Shown piece by piece: positions 54,051-62,627 of a DNA stretch of 64,000 nt. Location of the stretch: NCBI RefSeq assembly GCF_002440635.1, contig NZ_DJUW01000016.1, positions 1 to 64,000 on the forward strand, written 5' to 3'. Both the position numbers and the translations under genes were made by a program. The number at the start of each line of letters is the position of its first letter. The first letter of the stretch is position 1. This DNA comes from Novosphingobium sp. UBA6272 (lineage in GTDB: Bacteria; Pseudomonadota; Alphaproteobacteria; Sphingomonadales; Sphingomonadaceae). The notes beneath the pieces were generated by a model. It did not search any database. It was given only the letters and a program-made list of their open reading frames with translations, and had not been told where the DNA came from.

Positions 54051-55484
54051 TCAGGCCTGATGGATCGCCTTGGTTACCAGATAGCTGTCCATGCCTTCCA
54101 TCCCGCCTTCGCTGCCAAAGCCGGAATCCTTGACCCCGCCGAACGGCGCATCGGCAACGCTGATCGCGAAGGTGTTGATCCCGACCATCCCGCTTTCAAT
54201 CCCGTCGCCCAGCAGGTTGGCGGTGCGCAGGTTCTCGGTAAAGGCAAATGCGGCGAGGCCATAAGGCAGCCGGTTGGCCTTGGTCAGCGCGTCTTCCAGG
54301 TTTGAGAACGGGGCCGCCACGGCGACCGGACCGAACGGTTCGTTGTTCATGATATCGGCGCTGTCGGGCACGTCGGCCAGCAGGGTCGGTTGGAAGAAGA
54401 AGCCGGCGTTTCCGCGCTTGCCCCCAGCCATGACCTTGGCCCCCTTGGCGGCGGCATCCTCGACCAGCGCCTCGATCGCGCCCGGGCGGCGGACATTGGC
54501 CAGTGGCCCCATCTTGCTGTCGGCATCAAGGCCGGAACCCGGGGTGACGCTTTGCGTCCGCGCCGCGAAGCCATCGACAAAGCGCTGGTAAATCGATTCC
54601 TGGACATAGAACCGGGTCGGGCTGACGCAGACCTGGCCGGCGTTGCGGAACTTCTGCGGCACCACCATGTCGAGCGTCTTGTCCAGATCGCAATCCTCGA
54701 ACACCAGCACCGGGGCGTGGCCGCCCAGTTCCATCGTCACCCGCGTCAGGCTATCCGCCGCCAGCCGCATCAGGTGTTTGCCGACCGGGGTCGATCCGGT
54801 GAAGCTGACCTTGCGGATCACCGGGCTGGCGATCAGGTGGCGGCTGACCATGTCTGGCACCCCATGGACCAGCTGGGCAACACCAGTCGGCAGACCGGCA
54901 TCGATCAGGCAGCGCATCAGCGCGCCGGTGCAGCCGGGGGTTTCCTCGGGCGGCTTGGCGATCACCGAGCAACCGACTGCCAAGGCCGGAGCCAGCTTTT
55001 TGGCCATCAGGTAGACCGGGAAATTCCAGGGGCTGAAGGTGGCGACCGGACCGACCGGTTGACGCGTAACCAGCGAGCGCTGCCCCGTCGGGCGGACCAG
55101 GACGCGGCCATAGATCCGGCTGGCCTCTTCGGCGCACCAGTCGAAAATCTGCGCGCTGCCCATCACTTCGGCCCGGGCCTCGGCCAGGACCTTGCCCTGC
55201 TCCAGGGTCAGCAGGGTCGCGATCGAATCCGCCCGTTCGCGCAGCAGCGCCGCGGTCTTGCGCAGCACCGCTGCCCGCTGTTCGACCGGGGTCGCCTTCC
55301 ACAGGGAGAAGCCGGTTTCGGCGGCGGCCAGGGCGGCATCAAGATCGGCCGGGGTAGCCAGCGGCACTTCGGCAATCGCATCGCCAGTGGCGGGATTGAC
55401 CACGGGGAACAGGTCGCGGCCCTCGCCGATTTGCCAGCTGCCGTTGATGAACAGCGCAAGATCGGCGTCGTATGTCTGCGTCAT
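54051..55484 (-). CDS. NAD(P)-dependent aldehyde dehydrogenase, succinate-semialdehyde type
   Basis: This 477-residue enzyme has the aldehyde dehydrogenase fold: cofactor segment FSPWNFPVYL near residue 150, SFTGSTPVGK near 230, the glutamate in MELGGHAPV near 255 and the catalytic cysteine in NAGQVCVSPTRF near 290. The best family match I can name is succinate-semialdehyde dehydrogenase (GabD-like), but substrate assignments in this family are unsafe. ATG 55484 is the family start. It follows merR on the same strand after 31 bases. Confidence 0.87.
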   Translation of the reverse strand: MTQTYDADLALFINGSWQIGEGRDLFPVVNPATGDAIAEVPLATPADLDAALAAAETGFSLWKATPVEQRAAVLRKTAALLRERADSIATLLTLEQGKVLAEARAEVMGSAQIFDWCAEEASRIYGRVLVRPTGQRSLVTRQPVGPVATFSPWNFPVYLMAKKLAPALAVGCSVIAKPPEETPGCTGALMRCLIDAGLPTGVAQLVHGVPDMVSRHLIASPVIRKVSFTGSTPVGKHLMRLAADSLTRVTMELGGHAPVLVFEDCDLDKTLDMVVPQKFRNAGQVCVSPTRFYVQESIYQRFVDGFAARTQSVTPGSGLDADSKMGPLANVRRPGAIEALVEDAAAKGAKVMAGGKRGNAGFFFQPTLLADVPDSADIMNNEPFGPVAVAAPFSNLEDALTKANRLPYGLAAFAFTENLRTANLLGDGIESGMVGINTFAISVADAPFGGVKDSGFGSEGGMEGMDSYLVTKAIHQA

Positions 55485-55515
55485 GGAAGGGGTCCTCACT
55501 CTCGTGAGGGAGGCT

Positions 55516-55953
55516 TTAAGCCTCGTGCAGCGCGTTGACCAGTGTGGTCCGCAGCGAAATCAACCGCGCGCGCAGCGCGAAGTTGGCGCTCATTGCCGAA
55601 AGCGGCGGGGTTGCCACCGAGGCTTGTTGGGTAGGCTCGTCCACGGAAGCCGCAGCCTGACGCCCGCCGGTTTGCAGCGTCTTCTTGGCGCCTTTCAGGG
55701 TATAGCCTTCACGGTGGACCAGCCGGTCGATCGTTTCGACCAGCCGGACATCCTCGGTCCGGTAATACCGCCGCCCGCCGCTGCGCTTGAGCGGCTTGAG
55801 CATCGGGAACTGCTCTTCCCAATAGCGCAGGACATGCTGACGGATGCCAAGCGCCTTGGCGACTTCGCCGATCGTGCGCAGGGCTTCGGGATCCTTGCCG
55901 TCGGCATAGCCCGCAGGCTGTGCCGGTCGGTCGAAGAGTCCCTCTTCGCTCAT
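55516..55953 (-). CDS. MerR-family transcriptional regulator
   Basis: The 145-residue protein has a winged-helix MerR domain (about 27-95; TIGEVAKALGIRQHVLRYWEEQF, then SGGRRYYRTEDV) and a short variable tail without obvious metal-binding cysteines. This subtype regularly follows ihfA in alphaproteobacteria and its targets are unknown. It overlaps ihfA by four bases. Confidence 0.9.
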   Translation of the reverse strand: MSEEGLFDRPAQPAGYADGKDPEALRTIGEVAKALGIRQHVLRYWEEQFPMLKPLKRSGGRRYYRTEDVRLVETIDRLVHREGYTLKGAKKTLQTGGRQAAASVDEPTQQASVATPPLSAMSANFALRARLISLRTTLVNALHEA

Positions 55954-56237
55954 CCCTTGGCGATCCGCTCTTTGAGCATCTGGCTGGCCCGGAAGGTCAG
56001 CACCCGGCGCGGGGTGATCGGCACTTCGACCCCGGTCTTGGGGTTACGGCCGATCCGCTGGGCCTTGTCGCGCAGCAGGAAAGTGCCGAAACCGGAGATC
56101 TTCACACTTTCGCCGCCTTCAAGCGCGCCGCTCATGTGATCGAGAATCGATTCCACCATCGAAAGCGATTCGGACCGTGAAAGGCCGAGCTTGCGATTGA
56201 GGGCTTCAGCCAGATCGGCTCGTGTAAGAGTAGTCAT
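55950..56237 (-). CDS. ihfA: Integration host factor subunit alpha
   Basis: This 95-residue HU/IHF-fold protein bends DNA at specific sites as a dimer with IhfB. The core GFGTFLLRDKAQRIGRNPKTG, with the conserved proline-tip arm, is clear. ATG 56237 is chosen over 56252 by the family N-terminus MTTLTRADLAEAL. Its own promoter probably lies in the 117 bases between fabH and ihfA, and merR is co-transcribed. As a host factor, IHF would be needed by many tyrosine integrases. Confidence 0.94.
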   Translation of the reverse strand: MTTLTRADLAEALNRKLGLSRSESLSMVESILDHMSGALEGGESVKISGFGTFLLRDKAQRIGRNPKTGVEVPITPRRVLTFRASQMLKERIAKG

Positions 56238-56354
56238 GGAGCGCACCAGCACCTTTCCATAGCCAGAGACGCGACCTCTAGATTCGCAGAGCTTACAAAT
56301 TCGTCGCCAAATTGCAACGCAATCGCGCGATTACGGAAGGTTATCCGCTGTTGC

Positions 56355-57323
56355 TCAGACTCGGAGCAAGCATGCGCCCCAGGTGAAGCCACCGCCCATC
56401 GCCTCGAGCACGATCAGATCGCCTTGCTTGATCCGGCCATCACGCACCGCCGTATCAAGCGCCAAGGGCACTGATGCAGCCGAAGTGTTGGCGTGGCGGT
56501 CTACCGTCACAACCACTTTTTCCGGCGGCAAACCCAGCTTTTTGGCGGTTGCATCAAGGATCCGCTGGTTGGCCTGGTGCGGCACGACCCAATCGAGATC
56601 GGCGGGGCTGAGGCCGCATTCGGTCAGGATACTGGAAAGCACATCGGCAAGGTTGACCACCGCATGGCGGAACACCTCGCGCCCCTTCATCCTTAAGTGC
56701 CCGACGCTCTGCGTGGTCGAGGGGCCGCCATCGACATAGAGCAGCTCATTATGCGCGCCGTCGGCATGAAGATGAGTCGCCAGTACGCCGGGGCCGTCTT
56801 CTTCCACCTCGCGCGCTTCCAGCACGACCGCCCCGGCCCCGTCGCCGAACAGCACGCAGGTGGCGCGATCGTCCCAATCGAGCAGGCGGGTCATGGTTTC
56901 GGCGCCGATCACCAGCGCGCGAGTGGCCATGCCGGTGCGGAGCATCGAATCTGCTACGCCAACGCCATAGAGAAAGCCCGAGCAGACCGCCGCGACATCG
57001 AAGGCGATCCCGCCATTGGCACCCAACGCGTCCTGGACGATCGTGGCGGTCGCCGGAAAGGTCTGGTCCGGGGTGGTCGTGGCCAGCACGATCAGCCCGA
57101 TGTCCTTGCCCTCCAGACCGGCGGCTTCAAGCGCGCGGCGAGCGGCGGAGATCGCCAGGGTCGAAGTGGTTTCCCCTTCTCCTGCGACATAACGCTGGCG
57201 GATGCCGCTGCGCTCGACGATCCATTCGTCGCTGGTATCGACGGTCTGGGCGAGTTCCAGATTGGTCACCACCCGCTGCGGCAGGGCCGAGCCGGTGCCG
57301 ATCATGACCGAGCGACGGGTCAT
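56355..57323 (-). CDS. fabH: Beta-ketoacyl-ACP synthase III
   Basis: The 322-residue condensing enzyme starts fatty acid synthesis from acetyl-CoA and malonyl-ACP. The catalytic triad is visible: C114 (AVCSGF), the histidine of VPHQANQR near residue 249 and the asparagine of HANTSAAS near 279. The length is normal. It overlaps plsX by four bases and is co-transcribed with it. Confidence 0.96.
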   Translation of the reverse strand: MTRRSVMIGTGSALPQRVVTNLELAQTVDTSDEWIVERSGIRQRYVAGEGETTSTLAISAARRALEAAGLEGKDIGLIVLATTTPDQTFPATATIVQDALGANGGIAFDVAAVCSGFLYGVGVADSMLRTGMATRALVIGAETMTRLLDWDDRATCVLFGDGAGAVVLEAREVEEDGPGVLATHLHADGAHNELLYVDGGPSTTQSVGHLRMKGREVFRHAVVNLADVLSSILTECGLSPADLDWVVPHQANQRILDATAKKLGLPPEKVVVTVDRHANTSAASVPLALDTAVRDGRIKQGDLIVLEAMGGGFTWGACLLRV

Positions 57324-58375
57324 TCGGCAGCCTTGGGAACGGAGCGCAGATTGCCGGTGCCCAGCCGGGCCAGGTCAGCCGCAATCCGTTCTGTCAGGTT
57401 TTCCTCAAGCAGCCGCGCGGTAACCGCCACGGCATTGGCGACGCCGATCGCATTGGCCGAGCCGTGGCTCTTCACCACCACCCCGTTGAGGCCGAGGAAT
57501 ACCGCACCGTTATGATTGTTGGGATCGAGGTGATGCTTGAGCAACTCGGTCGCCGGGCGCGAAACCAGGAAACCGAACTTCGAGCGGATCGAGCTGGCAA
57601 AGGCGCGGCGCAGCAGGTCCGCGACAAACCGCGCGGTGCCTTCGACGGCCTTGAGCGCGATATTGCCGGAGAAGCCGTCGGTCACCACCACGTCGACATC
57701 GCCGCGGCCGAGTTTGTCAGCCTCGACAAAGCCGTCGAACGTCATCGACAGTTCCTCGGCGGCGGCCTTGAGCTGCGCGGCAGCGGCCTGCAGATTGCCG
57801 GTGCCCTTGGTTTCTTCGGTCCCGATGTTGAGCAGCCGGACCCGCGGCGCTTCCAATCCGGTGACGATCCGCGAATAGGCCGCACCCATAATCGCGAATT
57901 GGACCAGGTTGCGGGCATCGCAATCGGTATTGGCACCGAGATCAAGCATGACCAGATCGTTGTCGCCCAGGGTCGGCAGCAGGGCAGAGAGCGCGGGGCG
58001 ATCGATCCCCGGCATGGTTCGCAGCGCCAGCTTGGCCATGGCCATCAAAGCGCCGGTGTTGCCGGCGCTGACCGCCGCCCCGGCCTCGCCGGTCTTCACT
58101 GCATTGATAGCGAGTCCCATCGAGGTGGTCTTGGCGCGGCGCAGCGCCTGGGTCGGGCGTTCATCGCCGGCGACCACATCTTCGCAATGGAGGATTTCGC
58201 TGGCCCCGCGCAGGTTGGGATGATGCTCAAGCGCATCCTTGATGCGCTGCTCATCGCCGACCAGCAGGAATTTGAATCGATCGTGGCGGCGGCGGGCCAG
58301 CGCCGCGCCTTCGATCATCACGCGCACGCCTTCATCGCCGCCCATCGCGTCAACGGCGATACGCGGCAGGCTCAT
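57320..58375 (-). CDS. plsX: Phosphate acyltransferase PlsX
   Basis: The 351-residue protein makes acyl-phosphate from acyl-ACP for phospholipid synthesis. It starts MSLPRIAVDAMGGDEGV, the signature PlsX N-terminus, and contains SAGNTGALMAMA near residue 103 and DGFSGNIALK near 230. The order rpmF-plsX-fabH is widely conserved in bacteria. Confidence 0.96.
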   Translation of the reverse strand: MSLPRIAVDAMGGDEGVRVMIEGAALARRRHDRFKFLLVGDEQRIKDALEHHPNLRGASEILHCEDVVAGDERPTQALRRAKTTSMGLAINAVKTGEAGAAVSAGNTGALMAMAKLALRTMPGIDRPALSALLPTLGDNDLVMLDLGANTDCDARNLVQFAIMGAAYSRIVTGLEAPRVRLLNIGTEETKGTGNLQAAAAQLKAAAEELSMTFDGFVEADKLGRGDVDVVVTDGFSGNIALKAVEGTARFVADLLRRAFASSIRSKFGFLVSRPATELLKHHLDPNNHNGAVFLGLNGVVVKSHGSANAIGVANAVAVTARLLEENLTERIAADLARLGTGNLRSVPKAAE

Positions 58376-58399
58376 GCGCGAATACTCCGGTTGAAGGGC

Positions 58400-58579
58400 T
58401 TAGAGCCCGACCGCGACGATCTCGCGCCCGTTGTAATGCCCGCAAGCACCGCACAGGTTATGGGGACGCTTCAGTTCACCGCAGTTCGGGCATTCATGGA
58501 ATGCCTGGACCTTCAGCGCATCATGGCTGCGGCGCATGCCCCGCTTGGAGGGCGAAGTTTTTCTTTTGGGGACAGCCAT
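58400..58579 (-). CDS. rpmF: Ribosomal protein bL32
   Basis: This 59-residue ribosomal protein begins MAVPKRKTSPSKRGMRRSHD and keeps the four-cysteine zinc ribbon (C30, C33, C43, C46). It was found by direct translation because it is short. The start at 58579 and stop at 58400 are unambiguous. plsX follows after 24 bases. Confidence 0.97.
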   Translation of the reverse strand: MAVPKRKTSPSKRGMRRSHDALKVQAFHECPNCGELKRPHNLCGACGHYNGREIVAVGL

Positions 58580-58734
58580 TGCGGCACCTGTTCCTGAAAA
58601 TTGACAAAAGCTCTAGTGTGACCGCGCTCAAACCCTGGGGTCGGCGGCACGCGAAGGCGCGCCTATAGCGAATTCGGCACGGGTTGCAAGCACGATGGCT
58701 CCGGTTTGGGGCGAAGGACGATGGGGAGAGTGGA

Positions 58735-59130
58735 ATGACTTTGATTTTACCGACAACACTATGCCTTGGCGCAGCAGCTTTGCTGATAAATTTCTGGCTC
58801 GGCTGGCGATGTGCAGAAGTCCGTTCGAGCGAGAACATCTCGGTCGGCGACGGTGGCAACGAGAAGATGATCCGGCGGATGCGCGCTCAGGCGAATTTCA
58901 TCGAGCAGACCCCGCTGATTCTCCTGGTGGTCGGACTGGTCGAAGCGGCCGGAAAAGGCGGAGTTTGGCTCGCTCCGCTGGGCGGCTTGTTTTTACTTGG
59001 TCGGATCGCTCACGCAATCGGCATGGACGGCACCTTCAAGCACGGGCGCAGTGTCGGAATGGTTATCGGCATGATTTTTCAGCTTTGCCTGGTTGTAGCC
59101 GCGGTTGGAACAGCGTTGGGCATGATCTAG
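58735..59130 (+). CDS. MAPEG-family membrane protein
   Basis: The 131-residue protein has four hydrophobic helices and MAPEG-type features (RCAEVRSSENISVGDGGNEKMIRRMRAQANFIEQTPL, with the conserved asparagine and glutamate in the RAQANFIEQ segment, then GRIAHAIGM). Eukaryotic relatives are glutathione-dependent enzymes; bacterial roles are mostly unknown. ATG 58735 is supported by GGGGAG a few bases upstream. It ends four bases before the facing hydrolase gene. Confidence 0.88.
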   Translation: MTLILPTTLCLGAAALLINFWLGWRCAEVRSSENISVGDGGNEKMIRRMRAQANFIEQTPLILLVVGLVEAAGKGGVWLAPLGGLFLLGRIAHAIGMDGTFKHGRSVGMVIGMIFQLCLVVAAVGTALGMI

Positions 59131-59134
59131 CGCG

Positions 59135-59803
59135 TCAACTCAGCGCGTAGTCGCTGACGAAACCGTTGACCTGTCGTTCCCGGCCGAATGTGCTGGTTGG
59201 CCCATGGCCGGGAATGAAGGTTACATCGTTGCCCAGCGGCCACAGCTTTTTCGTGATCGAATCGATCAGATCCTGGTGATTGCCGCGCGGGAAATCGGTC
59301 CGCCCGATCGATCCTGAAAACAGCACATCGCCCACGATCGCCAGGTGGCCTTCGGGATAGTGGAACACCACGTGACCCGGGGTGTGCCCGGGGCAGTGAA
59401 TCACATCGAGCGTGGCTTCGCCGGCCGTGACAGTGTCGCCGTCGTGCAACCAGCGGTCGGGCTCGAATGTCTCGGCATGCATCCCGTATTTGCCGCCGTC
59501 CGCCGCGAGCTGCTCGATCCAGAACCGGTCGTCCTCGTGCGGGCCCTCGATCGGCACGCCCAGTTCCCTGGAAAGGATCCCGGCCTGCCCGCAATGATCG
59601 AGGTGGCCATGGGTGATCAGCAGCTTTTCGATTGTTACGCCAACTTTGGCCACCGCCGCCTTGAGCTTGTCGAGATCCCCACCCGGATCGACCAGCGCCC
59701 CGCGCATGGTTTTCGTGCACCACACCAGCGAGCAATTCTGTTGCAGCGGGGTAACGGGGATGATCCCGACGCGGACGGGCGGTTCGGCGGTGGTGTCGTT
59801 CAT
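59135..59803 (-). CDS. Metallo-beta-lactamase-fold hydrolase, glyoxalase II-like
   Basis: The 222-residue protein has the dinuclear metal motif THGHLDH (H65, H67, D69, H70), then CPGHTPGHV with another histidine near 133, a DVLFSGSIGRTD segment and a final PGHGP. Small enzymes of this type (YcbL-like) hydrolyse S-lactoylglutathione or related thioesters. ATG 59803 fits the family N-terminus; the frame runs to 59839. Confidence 0.88.
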   Translation of the reverse strand: MNDTTAEPPVRVGIIPVTPLQQNCSLVWCTKTMRGALVDPGGDLDKLKAAVAKVGVTIEKLLITHGHLDHCGQAGILSRELGVPIEGPHEDDRFWIEQLAADGGKYGMHAETFEPDRWLHDGDTVTAGEATLDVIHCPGHTPGHVVFHYPEGHLAIVGDVLFSGSIGRTDFPRGNHQDLIDSITKKLWPLGNDVTFIPGHGPTSTFGRERQVNGFVSDYALS

Positions 59804-59859
59804 GACGCCTGATGTGGCGAGGCTTGGCGCGAAGGGCAAGGCGGGAAATGCATTTCCAC

Positions 59860-60312
59860 CTACCCCGGCAATCCTCCAACTTGCCGCAGCGCCTCGCCCA
59901 AAGCCAGCGCAGCACTGGTGGCGAGGTTCATCGAACGGACCTCGGGCCGCATCGGCAGGCGCAGGCGTACGTCGGCCGCCGCGACGACGTCTGCCGGCAC
60001 CCCGGCGCTTTCCTTGCCGAACAGCAGGATATCGTCGGACCGAAAGGCAAAGTCATAGGGTGATTGCATGGCCTTGGTGGTGAACAGCACCAGCCGGCTG
60101 GCCCCGATCGTCGCGCGGAACGCCTCAAATCCGGCATGCCGCACCACTTCGACATGATCGATATAGTCCATCGCGGTCCGGCGCACCCGGCGGTCGTCCC
60201 AGGCAAAACCCATCGGCTCGACCAGGTCCACCGCCGCGCCCAGGCAAGCGCCCAATCGCATTACCGCGCCGACATTGCCGGCGATCTCGGGTTCATAGAG
60301 CGCGATCCGCAT
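59860..60312 (-). CDS. trmL: tRNA (cytidine/uridine-34-2'-O)-methyltransferase TrmL
   Basis: The 150-residue SPOUT enzyme methylates the wobble base of leucine tRNAs. Typical parts are the N-terminal RIALYEPEIAGNVGAVMRLGACLG, the FGKESAGVP loop near residue 98 and the C-terminal knot RPEVRSMNLATSAALALGEALRQ. ATG 60312 opens the family N-terminus; the frame extends to 60336. It follows the S24 gene with two bases between them. Confidence 0.94.
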   Translation of the reverse strand: MRIALYEPEIAGNVGAVMRLGACLGAAVDLVEPMGFAWDDRRVRRTAMDYIDHVEVVRHAGFEAFRATIGASRLVLFTTKAMQSPYDFAFRSDDILLFGKESAGVPADVVAAADVRLRLPMRPEVRSMNLATSAALALGEALRQVGGLPG

Positions 60313-60314
60313 GT

Positions 60315-60965
60315 TCACAGCCGCCCGCTCTTCCACACCACCCGGCCGATCACCTGGACCTCGTCCGGTGCCAGCTCGATCGTGCGGTAGGCGGGATTGT
60401 CGCTGACCAGCGCGACTACCCCGGGTCGGGCGAGGTCAAGCCGCTTGACCAGCAAGGCATCACCGGTGCGGACCACGTGGATCCCGTCGCGCCAGGGCCG
60501 GGGGGTGCGATCGACCAGGATCTCGTCCCCATCGCGCAGGGTCGCTTCCATCGAATCGCCCTCGACCCGGATTGCCGAAAGCTGCGCAGGATCGAGTCCC
60601 TGTTCGCGCAGCCAGCGCGCCGCGAAGCGGAAGGCGCCGACCGGCAGTTCCTCGCCCGGCAGCAGCCCCGGTCCGGCCGAGGCGCCCAGCGGCAGGCGCG
60701 GCACATCGACCCAGTCCCCCCGCGGGGGTTTTCCGGGCAGGATTGGGGAAATTTCCTCCGGCGCGCCGAGCTCGCCTTCCTCCACCCCGAAGAACCGGGC
60801 GAGCGTCCGCCGGTCACCCTCTTCGAGCTTGCGCGGACTGCCCTTGCGGATGAATTGCTGAAGATAGGTCGAATTGCGGCCAATCAGCTCCGACAGGCGG
60901 GAGAGGCTGGTGCCCCGCTCACCGGCGAGTTGCAGCAGCCGGGTGCGTGGATCGGTGTTTACCAT
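60315..60965 (-). CDS. S24-family LexA/CI-like repressor
   Basis: The 216-residue protein joins an N-terminal DNA-binding domain (about 10-60, LSRLSELIGRNSTYLQQF) to a C-terminal S24 peptidase-like domain. The autocleavage pair is present: S138 in EGDSMEATLRDGD and K174 in LLVKRLDL. Such repressors cut themselves when activated by RecA or other signals. No clear Ala-Gly cleavage site could be assigned. It diverges from a small HTH gene, with inverted repeats between. Confidence 0.88.
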   Translation of the reverse strand: MVNTDPRTRLLQLAGERGTSLSRLSELIGRNSTYLQQFIRKGSPRKLEEGDRRTLARFFGVEEGELGAPEEISPILPGKPPRGDWVDVPRLPLGASAGPGLLPGEELPVGAFRFAARWLREQGLDPAQLSAIRVEGDSMEATLRDGDEILVDRTPRPWRDGIHVVRTGDALLVKRLDLARPGVVALVSDNPAYRTIELAPDEVQVIGRVVWKSGRL

Positions 60966-60990
60966 CAAACCGACATAGTCGATGTATTTC

Positions 60991-61034
60991 TCCTAGACAA
61001 GTAGGATTTCGCAGAGTTGAACAGGATTCTTCCT
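60991..61034. promoter_or_regulatory. Operator-like repeats between the S24 repressor and a small HTH gene
   Basis: Two inverted repeats with the same half-site lie in the 110-base divergent region: TCCTA-gacaag-TAGGA (60991-61006) and AGGA-ttct-TCCT (61023-61034). A further CGAC-ata-GTCG starts at 60971. They are good candidates for binding by the S24 repressor or the small HTH protein. Confidence 0.55.
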
Positions 61035-61075
61035 ACAGTCGATTCGCCCCCCAAGCAGAGAAAGGCCCCCACCCC

Positions 61076-61264
61076 ATGCTGATCACCCGGATCGAGCGCT
61101 TTCTGCGCGAAACCGGAATGCCGTGGACCAAGTTCGGGCGGCTTGCCGCGCATGACCCGCGCTTTGTCCAGGATCTGCGCAACGGCCGAATGCCGCGCGA
61201 TGCAACCGCGAAACGTGTGGAACATTTCATGAACATCTATCGCGAGGATTGCCGTGCAAATTGA
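61076..61264 (+). CDS. Small helix-turn-helix-like protein
   Basis: The protein has 62 residues, LITRIERFLRETGMPWTKFGRLAAHDPRFVQDL being the start of a probable DNA-binding fold, with GRLAAHDPRFVQDLRNG as the likely turn and recognition helix. It is basic at its C-terminus. ATG 61076 is chosen because protein-like sequence begins there; the frame runs to 60947 through the operator region. It is divergent from the S24 repressor, an arrangement like a CI/Cro switch, and overlaps the next gene by 11 bases. Confidence 0.72.
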   Translation: MLITRIERFLRETGMPWTKFGRLAAHDPRFVQDLRNGRMPRDATAKRVEHFMNIYREDCRAN

Positions 61265-61622
61265 TATCCCGGCCGATCAGGCCATGCTAACTGCTGCGCG
61301 CCGCAGCGCTCGCACCCCCTGGCTACCGCTGCTCTCGGCGCTGATGGAACTGGCTGGCGGCAAGGCCGAATTGCTGCGTCATGCCGAACGGAGCTGGGCC
61401 AGTGTCACCTTCTCCGGAACCCGCCACAGCGTGGTCATGGCCTTCACCGGGGCCGAGGCGGTGGCAGCGGGCGAAGCCTTTATCGAGGCCCTGCCCGACC
61501 ACGAATTCTCCGTGCCCCGCCAGCTGGTGGCCGACGCCGCGGTGGTCGCGGTGGAGCACACCGCCCTGCCCGAACCGCGGCTGGAGGTGACGGCCGAACT
61601 GCTGCTGCTGGAGGACCGCTGA
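61254..61622 (+). CDS. Small protein of unknown function
   Basis: The 122-residue product has no cysteine and no membrane segment. It is read from a GTG at 61254 inside the preceding gene and is probably translationally coupled to it. I recognise no family. Alternating hydrophobic strands and two helices suggest a small alpha/beta domain (RHSVVMAFTGAEAVAAGEAFIEAL, then HEFSVPRQLVADAAVVAVEH). Confidence 0.65.
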   Translation: MQIDIPADQAMLTAARRSARTPWLPLLSALMELAGGKAELLRHAERSWASVTFSGTRHSVVMAFTGAEAVAAGEAFIEALPDHEFSVPRQLVADAAVVAVEHTALPEPRLEVTAELLLLEDR

Positions 61623-61623
61623 C

Positions 61624-62583
61624 TTAGTAGCCCGCCGCGTAATCGACCACCGGTTCCAGCCTTTCGCCGCGGCCATAGCGCGCCAGGTTTTCCAGAAACC
61701 GCGCGGCGGATCGTTGGAACATGCGGTTTTGCGCCTTGCCGGTCAGGTGCATGGTGATCTGCGCGTTATCGAGCGCCCACAGCGGGTGATCCTCGGGCAG
61801 CGGTTCGGGGGTGGTCACATCAAGCAGCGCCCCGCCGATCCGCCCGGAATTCAGCGCCTCGGTCAAGGCATCCTGATCGATCACCGAGCCGCGCGCGACG
61901 TTGACCAGCACCGCATCGGCCTTCATCGCCGCCAGTTCGGCCGCACCGATCATCCCTTCGGTCTCTGCCGTGGCGGGCACCGCGATCACGATCCAGTCGA
62001 ACTCTCCCAGGTGCCCGCGCCACTCGTCGGGCCCGAGCACCCCCGGTCCGGGGCTGCGGCGCACCTTGCTCACGCCCATCCCGAACCCGGCCAGCCGCTT
62101 TTCCACTTCCTGTCCGATCGCGCCATAGCCGAGGATCAGCGCCGAACTGCCGAATAGCTCGCGCTTGCCCGGCGAATCCTTCAGCCATTCGCGCCGCTCC
62201 TGCGCGCGAACGACCTCGCGGTAGTTCTTCGAATGGGCCAGCATCAGCAGCACCACATATTCGGCGATCGGCACGGCATTGATCCCCGCGCCGTTGGTAA
62301 GAACCACCCCGCGCTGGGCCAGCACATCGAGCGGGAACGCCTCGACCCCGGCATAGATCGAATTGAGCCACTTCAACCGCGTCGCCAGATCGAACACTCG
62401 CGCCATGTCGTCTTTCGAATGCATGTCGAACCAGCCGATCTCGGCTTCGGGTGCGAGGGCGAAGGCCTCTTCCTTGGTTGTGTACCAGCGCAGATCGGCC
62501 CAATCGGGTAGATGCGGTTCGATCATCGGTTTCAGCAGGGCGTTGAGGACGATGCAGATTTTCTCCATGGCTGCACGATCCAT
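61624..62583 (-). CDS. D-2-hydroxyacid dehydrogenase family protein
   Basis: The product has about 319 residues and an NAD-binding Rossmann domain with GYGAIGQEVEKRL near residue 150. Of the catalytic set, the arginine (NVARGSVIDQDAL) and a glutamate region (TTPEPLPEDHPLW) are clear, and the histidine can be placed in ITMHLTGKA. Reduction of a 2-keto acid is likely; the substrate is unknown. The start could be ATG 62583 (AAGG about 10 bases before it) or ATG 62568; I list the longer form. Confidence 0.85.
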   Translation of the reverse strand: MDRAAMEKICIVLNALLKPMIEPHLPDWADLRWYTTKEEAFALAPEAEIGWFDMHSKDDMARVFDLATRLKWLNSIYAGVEAFPLDVLAQRGVVLTNGAGINAVPIAEYVVLLMLAHSKNYREVVRAQERREWLKDSPGKRELFGSSALILGYGAIGQEVEKRLAGFGMGVSKVRRSPGPGVLGPDEWRGHLGEFDWIVIAVPATAETEGMIGAAELAAMKADAVLVNVARGSVIDQDALTEALNSGRIGGALLDVTTPEPLPEDHPLWALDNAQITMHLTGKAQNRMFQRSAARFLENLARYGRGERLEPVVDYAAGY

Positions 62584-62627
62584 CCCAAGTTGCCTTGCTG
62601 TCAAGCACGGGTGTGGTAGATGCGGCC

